Assembly: GCA_041395325.1 (NCBI GenBank)
Contig: JAWLAT010000023.1
Coordinates: 15,734 to 79,733 of the forward strand
Origin: JAWLAT01 sp041395325
Lineage (GTDB): Bacteria; Pseudomonadota; Gammaproteobacteria; Xanthomonadales; SZUA-5
Length of the DNA stretch: 64,000 nucleotides
Reading direction: 5' to 3'
Shown: positions 17,429 through 26,307 of the stretch, one piece after another
Layout: the number at the start of each line of letters is the position of its first letter
Numbering within the stretch: position 1 is the stretch's first letter
Made by a program: the position numbers and the translations under genes
Notes under the pieces: model-generated
Database searches by the model: none
What the model saw: only the letters and a program-made list of their open reading frames with translations
What the model was told of the DNA's origin: nothing

Positions 17429-17743
17429 AAGGCCGATTCCGAACCCACCGCCGACGGGAATCGGCGACTTCGGCGTGTCTGGAGTTAGGGATTTCCAGGG
17501 ATTCTCGTTCGAAGTCCTTGATGCGACGCCTTCACTGCCCAAATCGGCTCGCAAAACCATTGGCAACCACGTTGATGCAACGCATCTTCATTCGCCTTGG
17601 TCAGACTAGGCGAAAGGCGGATGTCCTCGGTTCTACTCCATGCGGGTGTCCCAGGGCGTTTCCAGGGCGTTTCTATGCTTTGTGTCGCCTATTGACGTGC
17701 TACGCCAACGTTGGACAGCGGCAGCCGGGTTGAAATGAGCCTC
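17429..17743. repeat. Right end of transposase copy 3
   Basis: Holds a hairpin-forming ACCGCCGACGGGAATCGGCG just after the gene and the outer motif GCGGGTGTCCCAGGGCGTTT near 17642-17661. No gene is seen. The IS3-type element begins at the right edge. Confidence 0.55.
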
Positions 17744-18055
17744 TCCCCTGCCGTCGGATTGGCCACACAGCTATGTGCAGGCGCACGCCACGTTGCGTCT
17801 GGGCTGTTCAGCGAAGAACAGATGGTCAAGATCCTGCGGGAGGCCGACAAGGTGCCTGTCGTCGACGTAGCCAAGAAGCACGGCGTGAGCGATCAGACGA
17901 TCTACCTGTGGCGCAAGCGGTTCGGCCAGTTGGAAGCGGCCGACGTCAAACAGCTGCGCAGCCTCCAGCAGGAGAACCTGCGGCTGAAGAAGCTGCTGGC
18001 CGAGCGTGACCTGGAGATCGAGGTCATGAAGGAGATCACCGCAAAAAAGTGGTGA
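17711..18055 (+). CDS. IS3 OrfA (helix-turn-helix subunit)
   Basis: Up to 114 residues. The conserved part begins at FSEEQMVKILREADK and includes the helix-turn-helix (VVDVAKKHGVSDQTIYLWRK, residues 48-67) and a leucine-zipper-like helix (LQQENLRLKKLLAERDLEIE). The first 30 or so residues look like flanking sequence, so the true start may be an inner codon such as ATG 17822 or non-ATG. It ends TGG-TGA and overlaps orfB at a frameshift site. Confidence 0.8.
   Translation: MDSGSRVEMSLSPAVGLATQLCAGARHVASGLFSEEQMVKILREADKVPVVDVAKKHGVSDQTIYLWRKRFGQLEAADVKQLRSLQQENLRLKKLLAERDLEIEVMKEITAKKW
18043..18049 (+). promoter_or_regulatory. Programmed -1 frameshift heptamer A-AAA-AAG
   Basis: Bases 18043-18049 read AAAAAAG in the OrfA frame as A_AAA_AAG, the canonical slippery site of IS3-type elements. 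A -1 slip moves ribosomes into the orfB frame seven bases before the OrfA stop, which would give the OrfAB transposase. Confidence 0.8.
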
Positions 18056-18903
18056 GCGCGCCGGCACGGCGCGCGCTGGTACCGATCATCGTGGGTCGGG
18101 GCATCAGCACCCGCCGTGCCTGCGCGCTGGTCGGTGTGCCGCGCTCCACGCTCGGCTACGTGGCCACCCAACCCCTCAAGGACGCGCCGGTGATTGAGCG
18201 CATGAAGCACTATGCAGCGATGTATCCACGATTCGGCTATCGCCGGATCCACGTGTATCTGGGGCGCGAAGGTATCTCACTGGGCTGGGACCGGATGCTG
18301 CGCCTGTGGCAGCTGGCCAAGCTTCAGGTGCCGAAGAGGCGCCCACGCAAGCGCGTGGCGGCGTCCCGACCGCGACCGTTGCCAGCCTTCGGTCCGAACC
18401 AGGTCTGGGCCTATGACTTTGTGTTCGATAGTTGCGCCAACGGCCAGGTGCTGAAGTGCCTGGTCATCACCGACGAGTGGACTCACGAGGCGCTGGCGAT
18501 CGATGTCCAGGGTTGCATCCGATCCAGGCGAGTCATTGACGTCCTGGCTCGCCTGATCAGCGAGCACGGGGCGCCAAGATATCTTCGGTCCGACAACGGT
18601 CCGGAGTTCGTCAGCAGGGCCATCCTCACCTGGCTTGATCAAGTCGGAATCAGGACGGCCTTCATCGACCCGGGCAAGCCTTGGCAGAATGCCACTGCCG
18701 AGAGTCTCAACGGCAAGTTCCGCGACGAGTGCCTGAGCATGGAGTGGTTTCGCAACCGGACCGAGGCCAGGGTGATCATTGAAATCTGGCGACGGCACTA
18801 CAACGACGACCGACCACACTCCAGCCTCGGCTACCGAACACCCCTGCAGTTCAAGGAAGATCAACAGCGAGCAACATCTACCCAACCCGCCGTCCCCAAG
18901 TAA
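18049..18903 (+). CDS. IS3 OrfB (DDE transposase)
   Basis: A 284-residue catalytic part of an IS3 transposase. The DDE triad is visible: Asp in VWAYDFVFD (near residue 122), Asp in LRSDNGPEF (near 182) and Glu in NATAESLNGKFRDECL (near 218). The HTH_21-type YPRFGYRRIHVYL precedes it. It lies in the -1 frame relative to orfA and is probably translated as a fusion through the slippery site. No internal stop, so it may be active. Confidence 0.9.
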   Translation: MVSAPARRALVPIIVGRGISTRRACALVGVPRSTLGYVATQPLKDAPVIERMKHYAAMYPRFGYRRIHVYLGREGISLGWDRMLRLWQLAKLQVPKRRPRKRVAASRPRPLPAFGPNQVWAYDFVFDSCANGQVLKCLVITDEWTHEALAIDVQGCIRSRRVIDVLARLISEHGAPRYLRSDNGPEFVSRAILTWLDQVGIRTAFIDPGKPWQNATAESLNGKFRDECLSMEWFRNRTEARVIIEIWRRHYNDDRPHSSLGYRTPLQFKEDQQRATSTQPAVPK

Positions 18904-18939
18904 TCAGTGGTCCGAAAAAAACCGGCAGGTCACCTCCCG

Positions 18940-19150
18940 CAAAACCATCCGCTGGCTCAACATCATGTCTATCCTAGGGAGGGCGGGGACGGTGTTGTCG
19001 GCTGAGCAGATTCGGGCGCGGTGGAAGGCCTTGCCGGATGCAGTGGATCTGCATCTGCGCAGCGTGCAGCGGGACACAATGGCTTGCTGGGGCTGCTGGG
19101 TGAGACGCGCGATGGTCGGGTTTGGTGGCGGATCGATCCGGCTCACTGGG
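18940..19150 (+). pseudogene. N-terminal remnant of a WYL-type transcription regulator
   Basis: Bases 18940-19080 encode TIRWLNIMSILGRAGTVLSA, then LHLRSVQRD, typical of the winged helix at the start of WYL-domain regulators. The continuation GLLGETRDGRVWWRIDPAHW lies in another frame (up to 19150), so the piece has a frameshift. The IS21 relic truncates it on the right and the IS3 element borders it on the left. Confidence 0.5.
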
Positions 19151-19239
19151 TGTCAACGCCAATCCAAAATTGCTCACTTCTGGCGATCGAAAATTGCTCA
19201 CTTTGGACTGCCGGTCAGTGCTTGTTTGAGTTGCCTTGA

Positions 19240-19990
19240 TGGCGTTCGTCTTGCTGCTGATGAAGCCGCGTGCGGTGGCTGTTGCCGCGGATGTTGACTA
19301 GGTGGCAGTGGTGCAGGGACGCGATCGATCAAGGCAGCGGCCATGACCTCGTCGCCGAGGACACCGCAGTGTTGAACGGTTTGTACCAGGTCAGTACGGT
19401 GGAGGCACGCTCGTAGCGGCGGTTCATCAACTGGAAGAAGAGCACCGCGCCGTCGTGGCTGACTGGGAAGTAGCCAATCTCATCGACGACCAAGAGCGAA
19501 GGGTGGGTCAATACCGCCAGACGCTGGTTCAGGCGTCCGGCGGTCTTGGCCTGTTGCAGTGAAGATCGATCAGATCGACCAAGGTGCATCAGTACCCGTC
19601 GGCCCACGTTCGGCCGCGGTGATGGCCAGACTGATGGCCAGATGGGTTTGCCCGCACCCGGCGGGCCCAGCAAGACCGTTCTCGCGCCGCTCCAGAAAGC
19701 CAGTGCTACCGTATCAATCCTGCTCGCTTGATCGAGGCTGAAAGGCGAAATCGAAGTCCACGCAGCGTCTTGATCGCCGGCGGGACGACCGCATGGCGGC
19801 CTGCAGAAGCCGACGGATTTGCACCGATGAGCGTCTGCCTATCGACAACTGACCGGTAGCGCAGCGGCGCGAGCTGACCGCTGTCGACCTGAGCCAGGAT
19901 GCTGTCGATGGCTTCCAGGGGCACCAGGCATCTTCAGGTCGGCCAGCCGTTGGCGCAGCTGATCACGGAGGCTGGGGGTGGTCATGCACG
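19240..19990 (-). pseudogene. istB: istB remnant (IS21 helper ATPase), frameshifted
   Basis: The minus strand retains the IstB sequence in pieces: a degraded Walker A (GPPGAGKP instead of GKT), QQAKTAGRLNQRLAVLTHPS, Walker B LLVVDEIGYFPVS and FFQLMNRRYERAS. After that the frame shifts (FNTAVSSATRSWPLP in place of the usual F-N-E-W-G). The N-terminal part lies in other frames. The lysine lost from Walker A and the frameshifts mean it is dead. Confidence 0.7.
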
Positions 19991-20029
19991 GCTCTCCAGC
20001 AGTTGGTCGTAGACCGCCAGTGCGTTGCT

Positions 20030-21010
20030 CGACCTTGGGCCATGTGGTCAGTCGCCACTACGGGCAGCGCCTGGATAACGTGCGAGGCCCGGTAGGTAAC
20101 CACAGCCAAAAGGCCGACTGGGTCCTTTCATCCCGTTCAAAGCGCAGATTTGGGGCCTCCCCAATACTGCGATGTCGGCGCTAGTTGGCCGTGGCCTGCA
20201 GCCACAAGCCGGCCTGAGCATTGAGGTCGTCGTCGCTGACGAAATCGCGGCCGTAGAAGAAGCTCTGGCGCATGGCTGATCGGTCCGTTCAAGCGCACGC
20301 ACGCCAGATCTGGGCGCGGTAGGGCGGCAAGGCGGATCCACAAGCAGTGGTTGGCCAGCGCGAGCTGCGGTTCTCCAACAGCCACGTCCGCCGTTGCAGC
20401 GCTCATCGTCGATGACCACCGCCTTCATCTGGTCGAACAGCAGCTCGGCTGACGCCGCGAAAGGTCGAAAATGCCTCTTCAGGCCCGCCATCAGCGGCCA
20501 GCGTCTGTCGAGGTAGTACTTCGCCCATACAGTCGCGGTAGCTAACCACCACAAAGCTTGGCACACACCCCAGGAACGGCTAGCGGAGTGGGCAAAGTCG
20601 ACCTGAGCCCTGCCTGCAGCCCCGGGCGCTGTCTCAAAGCGCACCACCGGCTTACCGGGGCCGTCGGTCGAACCGCTTTTGAAGGCTTTCAGCGGGGGTA
20701 GCTATCCGTCGTAGCCAGCGGCTTTGATCTCCTCGAACAAGCGCGTGGCCGTCAGCTTCGGATAGCTTGCCAAACGGGCGGTGACCAGCTCTCGATAGGG
20801 TCCAGCTTGCTGACCACCGGCGGCCGTGGGCCGTAGCAAACCTCACCCCGATCCAGATCCCGATCCAGCTGACCGGTCCCAGTCAGTGATGCAGTGTGCG
20901 CCGTGAAACGCCCAGCCGGCGTGCGATTTGCCGGACTTCGACAGCCCCTGTTCCAGAAGTAGTCTCAACGTATCTTCTCCGCTCGCGATATCATGATACG
21001 GTCCAACGAA
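20030..21010 (-). pseudogene. istA: istA remnant (IS21 transposase), frameshifted
   Basis: Fragments of the IstA integrase remain, notably VRFETAPGAAGRAQVDFAHS and AELLFDQMKAVVIDD from the DDE core region, in a frame that covers about 20048-20647. Upstream pieces (SYRELVTARL-like) lie in other frames. Multiple substitutions and frameshifts show that it is inactive. Confidence 0.65.
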
Positions 21011-21074
21011 GACGCCAAGATGGCCAGTGACAATTCTTTACCTGCATGTGGGCAATTTACGACTGCCGCCGACA

Positions 21075-22254
21075 TTAACACCTTAAACACCGGCGCAGCT
21101 TGCTGCGTCGAGAGTGCTTTGACTTGTTAACCGATAGTTGGAGATACTGAAATATTTGAAAAATAATTAGAAATCCCAACAACGAGGCTTTTCTATTAAA
21201 CTTATCCAATGAGCTGGCTCCATGCGCTATGGAGTGCCTACTAACATCGTTGTCAAAACTTGAGGCAGAGAAGTCCTTGAAGTAGCACTTCTCTAGGTAG
21301 GTCTTGAACTTGTCTGGAAGGTATGTAGTAAGCGCGTCGATATCTCCAATGGTCTTTTCTGTCAAATGCTCGATAAGCATGTCTGTCTTCGCCCCTGCTT
21401 GCCGGGGTTATCCGCAATAAAGCTCTGGCTTATAATTGCTTCAATTTTTGGATATAAGATCGAAGACGAACTAATAAAGTCGCCAGCCCTATGTCGCTCT
21501 AATGCTTTATCCAAACCAATCTCTCTGGAATAAGTTTGGATTTCCTCTCAAGATGGCATCCAATTTTCGTATATTCAATGGTTTGACTCTCGTATTGCAC
21601 TAATAAGTCATCAATCGTCCACCCGGCCCTAGAATAATTTATCATTGCTTCAATGGAGGAAAAATTAAGTGAGGAGAATGGAAACCAATTCTGGCTCAAC
21701 AGGTTTTCCCAATCTTTAGCGGATATCTTGTGTATAGATTTGAATACAAGATAAGAGAAATATGAACCTATGAATTTTTCTACATCGTAATCAATCATCT
21801 CGTTTTTGTTGGGGTCGAGTGGTGAAAAGTCAAAGAGGTAGGCTCGATCCCACCCACATGGTAGTACACAGAAGAATCCATGATCACAGGGGAATGTAAC
21901 ATTTCCAAGTTTGATTCTTTCGAATCCAGAAATGTCGTCCTTGCCTACCGTCTGGCCTTTCTCAACTTTCTGGGTCTTTACAAGAGCGCTGGCGAGTATT
22001 TCAACTTCGTTTATGTAGACGAATGCTTTTAAGTCTCTAGAAATAATAACTATCATAGATTTGACGTCAGACGGCGTCATGCCATTATTAAGCAAGGAAA
22101 GTACTGTCTGCGGAAACCCTTCCAAATATTTAATATGAAGATCACCGTCCTCAGTTGAGGTGGCCCCGGCGACCTGAACTGTGACCATTTCTCCGTCACG
22201 CCCCGCAGATTTTGAATATCCCGTTATTCGTTCTGTAAGTTGAATTTCGTACAT
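21075..22254 (-). pseudogene. Low-GC gene with HEPN-like C-terminus, two frameshifts
   Basis: From ATG 22254 the frame runs 251 residues (MYEIQLTERITGYSKSAG to LIPERLVWIKH, stop 21499). The adjacent frame continues the protein (EIGLDKALERHRAGDFISSS, then YPKIEAIISQSFIADNPGKQ), and after a second shift near 21385 the third frame gives LIEHLTEKTIGDIDALTTYL and, near the end, DVSRHSIAHGASSLDKFNRK. RHSIAHG fits the R-x4-H motif of HEPN RNases, often toxins or abortive-infection proteins. The stop at 21075 abuts the IS21 end. Either a pseudogene or an assembly with two indels. Confidence 0.55.
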
Positions 22255-23039
22255 GGCTAAATGAATCCTGATCCTCTAACAGATGTGTGTTGGACTGAAC
22301 CGCTCATGAAGGTCTGTCTCTACTTAGGAATATGTTTTGTGGGCGACGCGGGGCGCACAGGCTCAGTGCGGCGCTGTGGCCCTCGTTGACGCTGATCCAA
22401 AGGCGGTTTGGTCGCCATTCTCTGTCCTGCAAGGGCTGCGCGGAATGTATTACGCTCGATTTCACCCTATCACGCAAGTGCAAGCGCCGGAGGCCGGTGA
22501 TCCACCGGTATCGAGATCGGTGCTTCAGTCAGCTGTCAGCCCGTCGTTCGTTATCCGCCTTCGAGTTTGATAGGCTGCGGCTGCGGCTGCGGCTGCAGGT
22601 GCAGGCTTCCCCGTTGGTATTTTGGACAGCGTCACCCAGTCGCTCGGTGAACAAGCCGGTGGGCTCGCTTTTGCCTTGGTCTGTTTTCGCTCGGCTTGTG
22701 CCATTTCCTGTCGCTTCAGCTCGGCCGAAATGGCTTGGAGACGCTCATTGCAGCAGCGGTTCGCCAGGAATCGGTAGTGGCGGATTCGCATCAGTCCCTT
22801 TTGCAGGGCGTGGCTCAGGAAGCTGGTGCAGTAGTTTCACGTCTTCAAGCCCCGTTTTTCCCCGCCCCCCGCCTCGTGGGACACGCAAACGCTCTGAGGC
22901 AAAATGTTGGCTTCAAACCGGCCTGTCTGGTGCTTGGGATACGCGAACACCTTCGATCGTGGGCACCCACGACATCGAGTTCGAGCAATCCGGCACATCC
23001 GGTCACCCCCGCATCACCCAGCCGCAAACCTTCCTCCCC
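22255..23039. other. Region of relics without an intact gene
   Basis: Contains the IS91-type relic (22525-22830) and a detached transposase-element end (GGGACACGCAAACGCTCTGA at 22879-22898). Long plus-strand open frames across it have compositional bias but no domain; they were left out. Confidence 0.5.
22525..22830 (-). pseudogene. C-terminal remnant of an IS91-family (Y2) transposase
   Basis: The minus strand reads FLSHALQKGLMRIRHYRFLA, then NRCCNERLQAISAELKRQEM. This fits the conserved block before the C-terminal region of IS91-type rolling-circle transposases (P-K-G-F-x-R-I-R-H-Y-G-x-L-A-N-R). The catalytic part is missing, and the tail runs into an Ala-rich stretch made by a GCC/GCA repeat (22573-22598). 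Confidence 0.55.
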
Positions 23040-25382
23040 TCACTCAAACCCATCCCGAAGCACTTCGTCTGAACGCATCCCGTACACATGCACCGCACCC
23101 TCAAAGCGAAACGCTCGCGTCTCGCTGTGGGCGCCGACCAGCAGGCTGCCGTCGTCAGCGATCAGCAATTCTTCGCCGAATTGCGCCTCGGAATTTGGGG
23201 TGCTCGAGAGCAGGCGTTGGGATTGCTGCCAGTTTCCGGCCTGTCGGTGGAAGACGAACACCGCGCCTTGTCGCGTCAGACTGACGCTGTGTTGTGGGGC
23301 GCCGACGGCAATGCGTTCGGCGGCACCGTCGACGGCGACGGCCCAGAGGGGCTCATTGGCGGCGAGGCCGCTGGGGATCAGCGTGGTTTCCGGGAGAAAG
23401 TCGTTGCCGCTGCGGCGGCGTACCGCGACTGGCGTGTTGGCGCGGTAGCTGGCCGCGGCGAGCAGGCCCTGGTCGACGCTGACGTCATAGCCGTAGCCCT
23501 GCGGGGTGGGGGTGTTGTTGCCATTGTCGAGCAGGCCCACAAACTGCCATTGGCTGCCGTCATGGGCATAGCTGTGCACGAAGCCGCTGAACACCTCGTC
23601 ACCCTGGGCGACGTGTACGCCAAACACGGCCAGCCCGGAGTCCCAGCCGCCAGCACTCAGTCGCGGCGCCGTGTCGACACGGGCATAGGTCCAGCTGCCG
23701 TCGGCCTGGCGTGTGGCGATGTAGATTCCGAGGTCGATGCCGCCGCCCTCGGGCGGACAGATCGCGCCGATCATCGCGCGGCTGCCGTCAAACTCGATAT
23801 GGCGGCCGAATTCGCGGCGGGTGCTGGTGGGGCAGGGTGAGGACAGCTGCCGATCGATGTTCCAGACGCCATTGCTGCGGCGATAGACGTACACGCGTCC
23901 GAGGCCGAAGTCGGTACCGGGTGAGCCCACCAGCGCGATGTCGCCGTGCACGGCGACGGCTTCGCCGTAGCGGTCGCCTTCCTGGCCCTGCGGTGACTGC
24001 AGGCGCTGCACCAGCTGCCAATCCGCTCCGGCGCGCTGGTAGAAGTAGACCGCGCCGGTGCCGAGGTCGGTGCTCAGCGCTTCTTCCGGGGCGCCGATGA
24101 GCAGTACGTCGGCAGCGCTGGCGATGGCGGACCCGAACCTGGAGAAGGCTGGGCTGCGGCCGAGGGCGAATGTGCGCAGCAGCGGGGGAAAGGGTTGTCC
24201 GGTGCTGCCCACGCTCATCAGCACCGTCCCGCTGGACGGTCCGTTCTGCTCGGAGAACGGCGCGCCCACCAGGACGGTCGGGCCGGCGCGATCAATGGCG
24301 ACCGAGAATCCCAGTCGAATGCCGGGCTCTGCGACCGGGTCGGTCCGGCGGGTCAGGGTGACGTTGCTGAAGGTGCTGTTGAAGTCGGCGCCCCAGACGG
24401 TGCCCGTACTGGTGCTGCCGAACTCATCGAAAAAGGGCGCACCGATGATGGCCACATCGCCATCGAGGCTGATTTCGGCGCCGAAACCGGCATTGTTCTG
24501 GGCCACGGGCGCATCGATGGTGAAGGCGCGCGGCCAGCTGCCATCGCCCCGGCGGTGCGCGTAGACGCGTCCCTGCCCGCTGCTGCCGCGCGAACCGATC
24601 AACATCCGATCCGGGATTGCCAGGTCCAAACCACTGATGGCGATGGCGGTGCCGAAGGCTTCATTGACGGCGGGCGTCGGCGCGGTCACTCGGCTGGCCT
24701 GGGTCCAGGTGGAGCCGGTCAGGGTGAACACGTAGGCGGCCCCGGCATTGCCGAGCCCGTTCACATCCTCATCCGGCGCAGCGACACCCAGGGTGCCGGC
24801 GACCACCGACACCTCGCGGCCAAAGGCCTGTCCGCTCTGCCGCGGCGTGGGCGTGAGCGGCGTTTCGGACCAGATGCCCTGTTGACTGCGCTGCAGCGCG
24901 TAGACCGCACCGCCGCCGACGCGCCAGTCGCCAATCGCCGCAATGAAGCCGTCGATCGCCACCGCGTCGCCGAACTCTTCGCGGTCAATCGAGGACGCGT
25001 ATTCCTCGACCCAACCCGTCTCCGTCGCGCGCAGGATGCGGACCAGACGCGTGGTGCCGATCTCGACGGTGAGGATCAGACGGCCTTCGCTGAGCGACAT
25101 GGCCACGGGGGCGTGCGTGGGGTCCACCAGATCGAGCTCGGTGGCCCGCGCCCAAACATCGTTGGTCCGTCGGTAGGCGCGAAGACGCCCACCGCTGGCG
25201 CCTTCATGGACCACGGCGAGATCGCCATCGAGCGCGACGCCGAGGCCGAACAATCGACCCGGTTCTCCCTCGCCGCGTGCTGGCGCGGTGAGCACCTGGC
25301 GTTCGACCAGTTGCTGCGCGTTGACGGCGCTGACGTTGGCTGCCAGCAGCAGGGCCACGAGGATCGTGGTTGGCTTGATCAT
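23040..25382 (-). CDS. Secreted FG-GAP-type beta-propeller protein
   Basis: A 780-residue protein with a signal peptide (MIKPTTILVALLLAANVSAV, cleavage after VNA). The remainder is made of repeated units of the form F-G-x-x-V-A-I-x-G-D-x-A-x-V-G-A-P followed by a G-x-V-Y-V-Y strand, as in FG-GAP/integrin-like propellers (for example RYGEAVAVHGDIALVGSPGT). These are usually extracellular recognition or adhesion proteins. It ends VLRDGFE. The start at 25382 has GGAGG 7 bases upstream. No enzymatic motif seen. Confidence 0.8.
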   Translation of the reverse strand: MIKPTTILVALLLAANVSAVNAQQLVERQVLTAPARGEGEPGRLFGLGVALDGDLAVVHEGASGGRLRAYRRTNDVWARATELDLVDPTHAPVAMSLSEGRLILTVEIGTTRLVRILRATETGWVEEYASSIDREEFGDAVAIDGFIAAIGDWRVGGGAVYALQRSQQGIWSETPLTPTPRQSGQAFGREVSVVAGTLGVAAPDEDVNGLGNAGAAYVFTLTGSTWTQASRVTAPTPAVNEAFGTAIAISGLDLAIPDRMLIGSRGSSGQGRVYAHRRGDGSWPRAFTIDAPVAQNNAGFGAEISLDGDVAIIGAPFFDEFGSTSTGTVWGADFNSTFSNVTLTRRTDPVAEPGIRLGFSVAIDRAGPTVLVGAPFSEQNGPSSGTVLMSVGSTGQPFPPLLRTFALGRSPAFSRFGSAIASAADVLLIGAPEEALSTDLGTGAVYFYQRAGADWQLVQRLQSPQGQEGDRYGEAVAVHGDIALVGSPGTDFGLGRVYVYRRSNGVWNIDRQLSSPCPTSTRREFGRHIEFDGSRAMIGAICPPEGGGIDLGIYIATRQADGSWTYARVDTAPRLSAGGWDSGLAVFGVHVAQGDEVFSGFVHSYAHDGSQWQFVGLLDNGNNTPTPQGYGYDVSVDQGLLAAASYRANTPVAVRRRSGNDFLPETTLIPSGLAANEPLWAVAVDGAAERIAVGAPQHSVSLTRQGAVFVFHRQAGNWQQSQRLLSSTPNSEAQFGEELLIADDGSLLVGAHSETRAFRFEGAVHVYGMRSDEVLRDGFE

Positions 25383-26307
25383 GGGACGTCCTCCGAAGGG
25401 CATGGGGCGGGCGCTTTTGCGATTCCCCTCCCAAACGGCGTTTCGGTCGCTCAGAGCTCAGCCGGTGTCACTTGAGTAGCGCGATCAGAGCGATGACGCG
25501 CACCTGGGACCGCCGACGTCCTCGTCGGCGAAGGCGCTTTGGGGACCGGAAAGTCGGGCGTTGGCCGCGGGGGCTGGGCACGGTTGGCAGAAGAGCTTGC
25601 CGACGGGGACGTCGGCGTTCCCAGGAAGAGCGCGAGCATGCCGACGGGGACGTCGGCGGTCCCGGGAAGAACGCGGCTGCACGGCGACCAATGTGGTCGC
25701 ATGGCTTGGGATGGGTAGGGCGACGATCGTAGCCAGCGCCAGGAGGAACCGCAGGGCGAACAGGGCGCCGGTGCCCACCTGGGACCGCCGACGTCCTCGT
25801 CGGCGTGGGAGCTTTGGGGACCGGTAAGTCGGGCGTTGTCCGCGGGGGCTGGGCGGCGGCTGGAAGAAGCGCTTGCCGACGGGGACGTCGGCGTTCCCAG
25901 GAAGAGCGGGAGATGGCCGACGGGGACGTCGGCGGTCCCAGGTAGAGCGCGAGTATGCCGACGGGGACGTCGGCGGTCCCAGGAAGAGCGCGGATGCACG
26001 GCAACCGGCGCGATCGCGGTTCCTGTCGTTGCGGGCGAGTTGTCCGTTTCAGCGCGCGCTGGGGAGAAAAAGATCGCGAGCGAGCTCGCTCCCACTGATA
26101 TTGCGTGGGCCCGGTATGGGCCCGCAGACCCCGCAAGACGGGGCCAAAATCCCGCTGATTCGCGGGGACTTCGGCTCAAATCCCGCCGATACGGAAGGCC
26201 TCAGCCCGAATCCAGCTGATTCGAATTAGCTGGGCCCAATTCCCGCTGATTTGCAGGACCTCAGCCCGAGTCCCGGGGCGACCGGTGGTCGCCCCGGGGG
26301 TTTGCGG
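25383..26307. repeat. REP hairpin cluster and other intergenic repeats
   Basis: Seven copies of an 18-base palindrome lie at 25511-25530, 25599-25616, 25640-25657, 25787-25804, 25875-25892, 25916-25933 and 25957-25974. Two forms occur, GCCGACGTCCTCGTCGGC and GCCGACGGGGACGTCGGC, with the same 7-bp stem and different loops, pointing in opposite directions and joined to (T)CCCAGG or CCTGGGA. From 26080 on, other repeats follow (GAGCGAGCTCGCTC; four AATCCCGCTGATTCG-like units). No gene is supported. Confidence 0.8.
26272..26298 (-). terminator. Hairpin after the large Calx-beta gene
   Basis: CCCGGGGCGACC (26272-26283) and GGTCGCCCCGGG (26287-26298) form a perfect 12-bp stem with a 3-base loop, ten bases beyond the stop codon at 26308. 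There is no T-run, so it may be a terminator of the GC-rich type or an RNA-stabilising hairpin. Confidence 0.6.

Larger units (their letters stand above)
17744..18932 (+). mobile_element. IS3-family insertion sequence
   Basis: Carries overlapping orfA and orfB of IS3 type. A right end reading inward TGACCTGCCGG can be placed at 18932; a degraded counterpart (CCCCTGCCG) lies near 17744. The left boundary is tentative and no target duplication was found. Confidence 0.6.
19151..21074 (-). mobile_element. Degenerate IS21-family element
   Basis: Both ends can be read inward: TGTCAACGCCAATCCAAAAT from 19151 and, on the other strand, TGTCGGCGGCAGTCGTAAAT from 21074; they match at most positions through the following TTGC(T/C)CAC. 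The left end also repeats AAAATTGCTCAC. Inside lie broken istB and istA in the normal order. No target duplication is visible. Confidence 0.7.

Noticed and set aside
22332..23072. Plus-strand open frame of about 246 codons
   Set aside because: Crosses the IS91 relic and a transposon end and has low-complexity Arg/Leu stretches; no domain.
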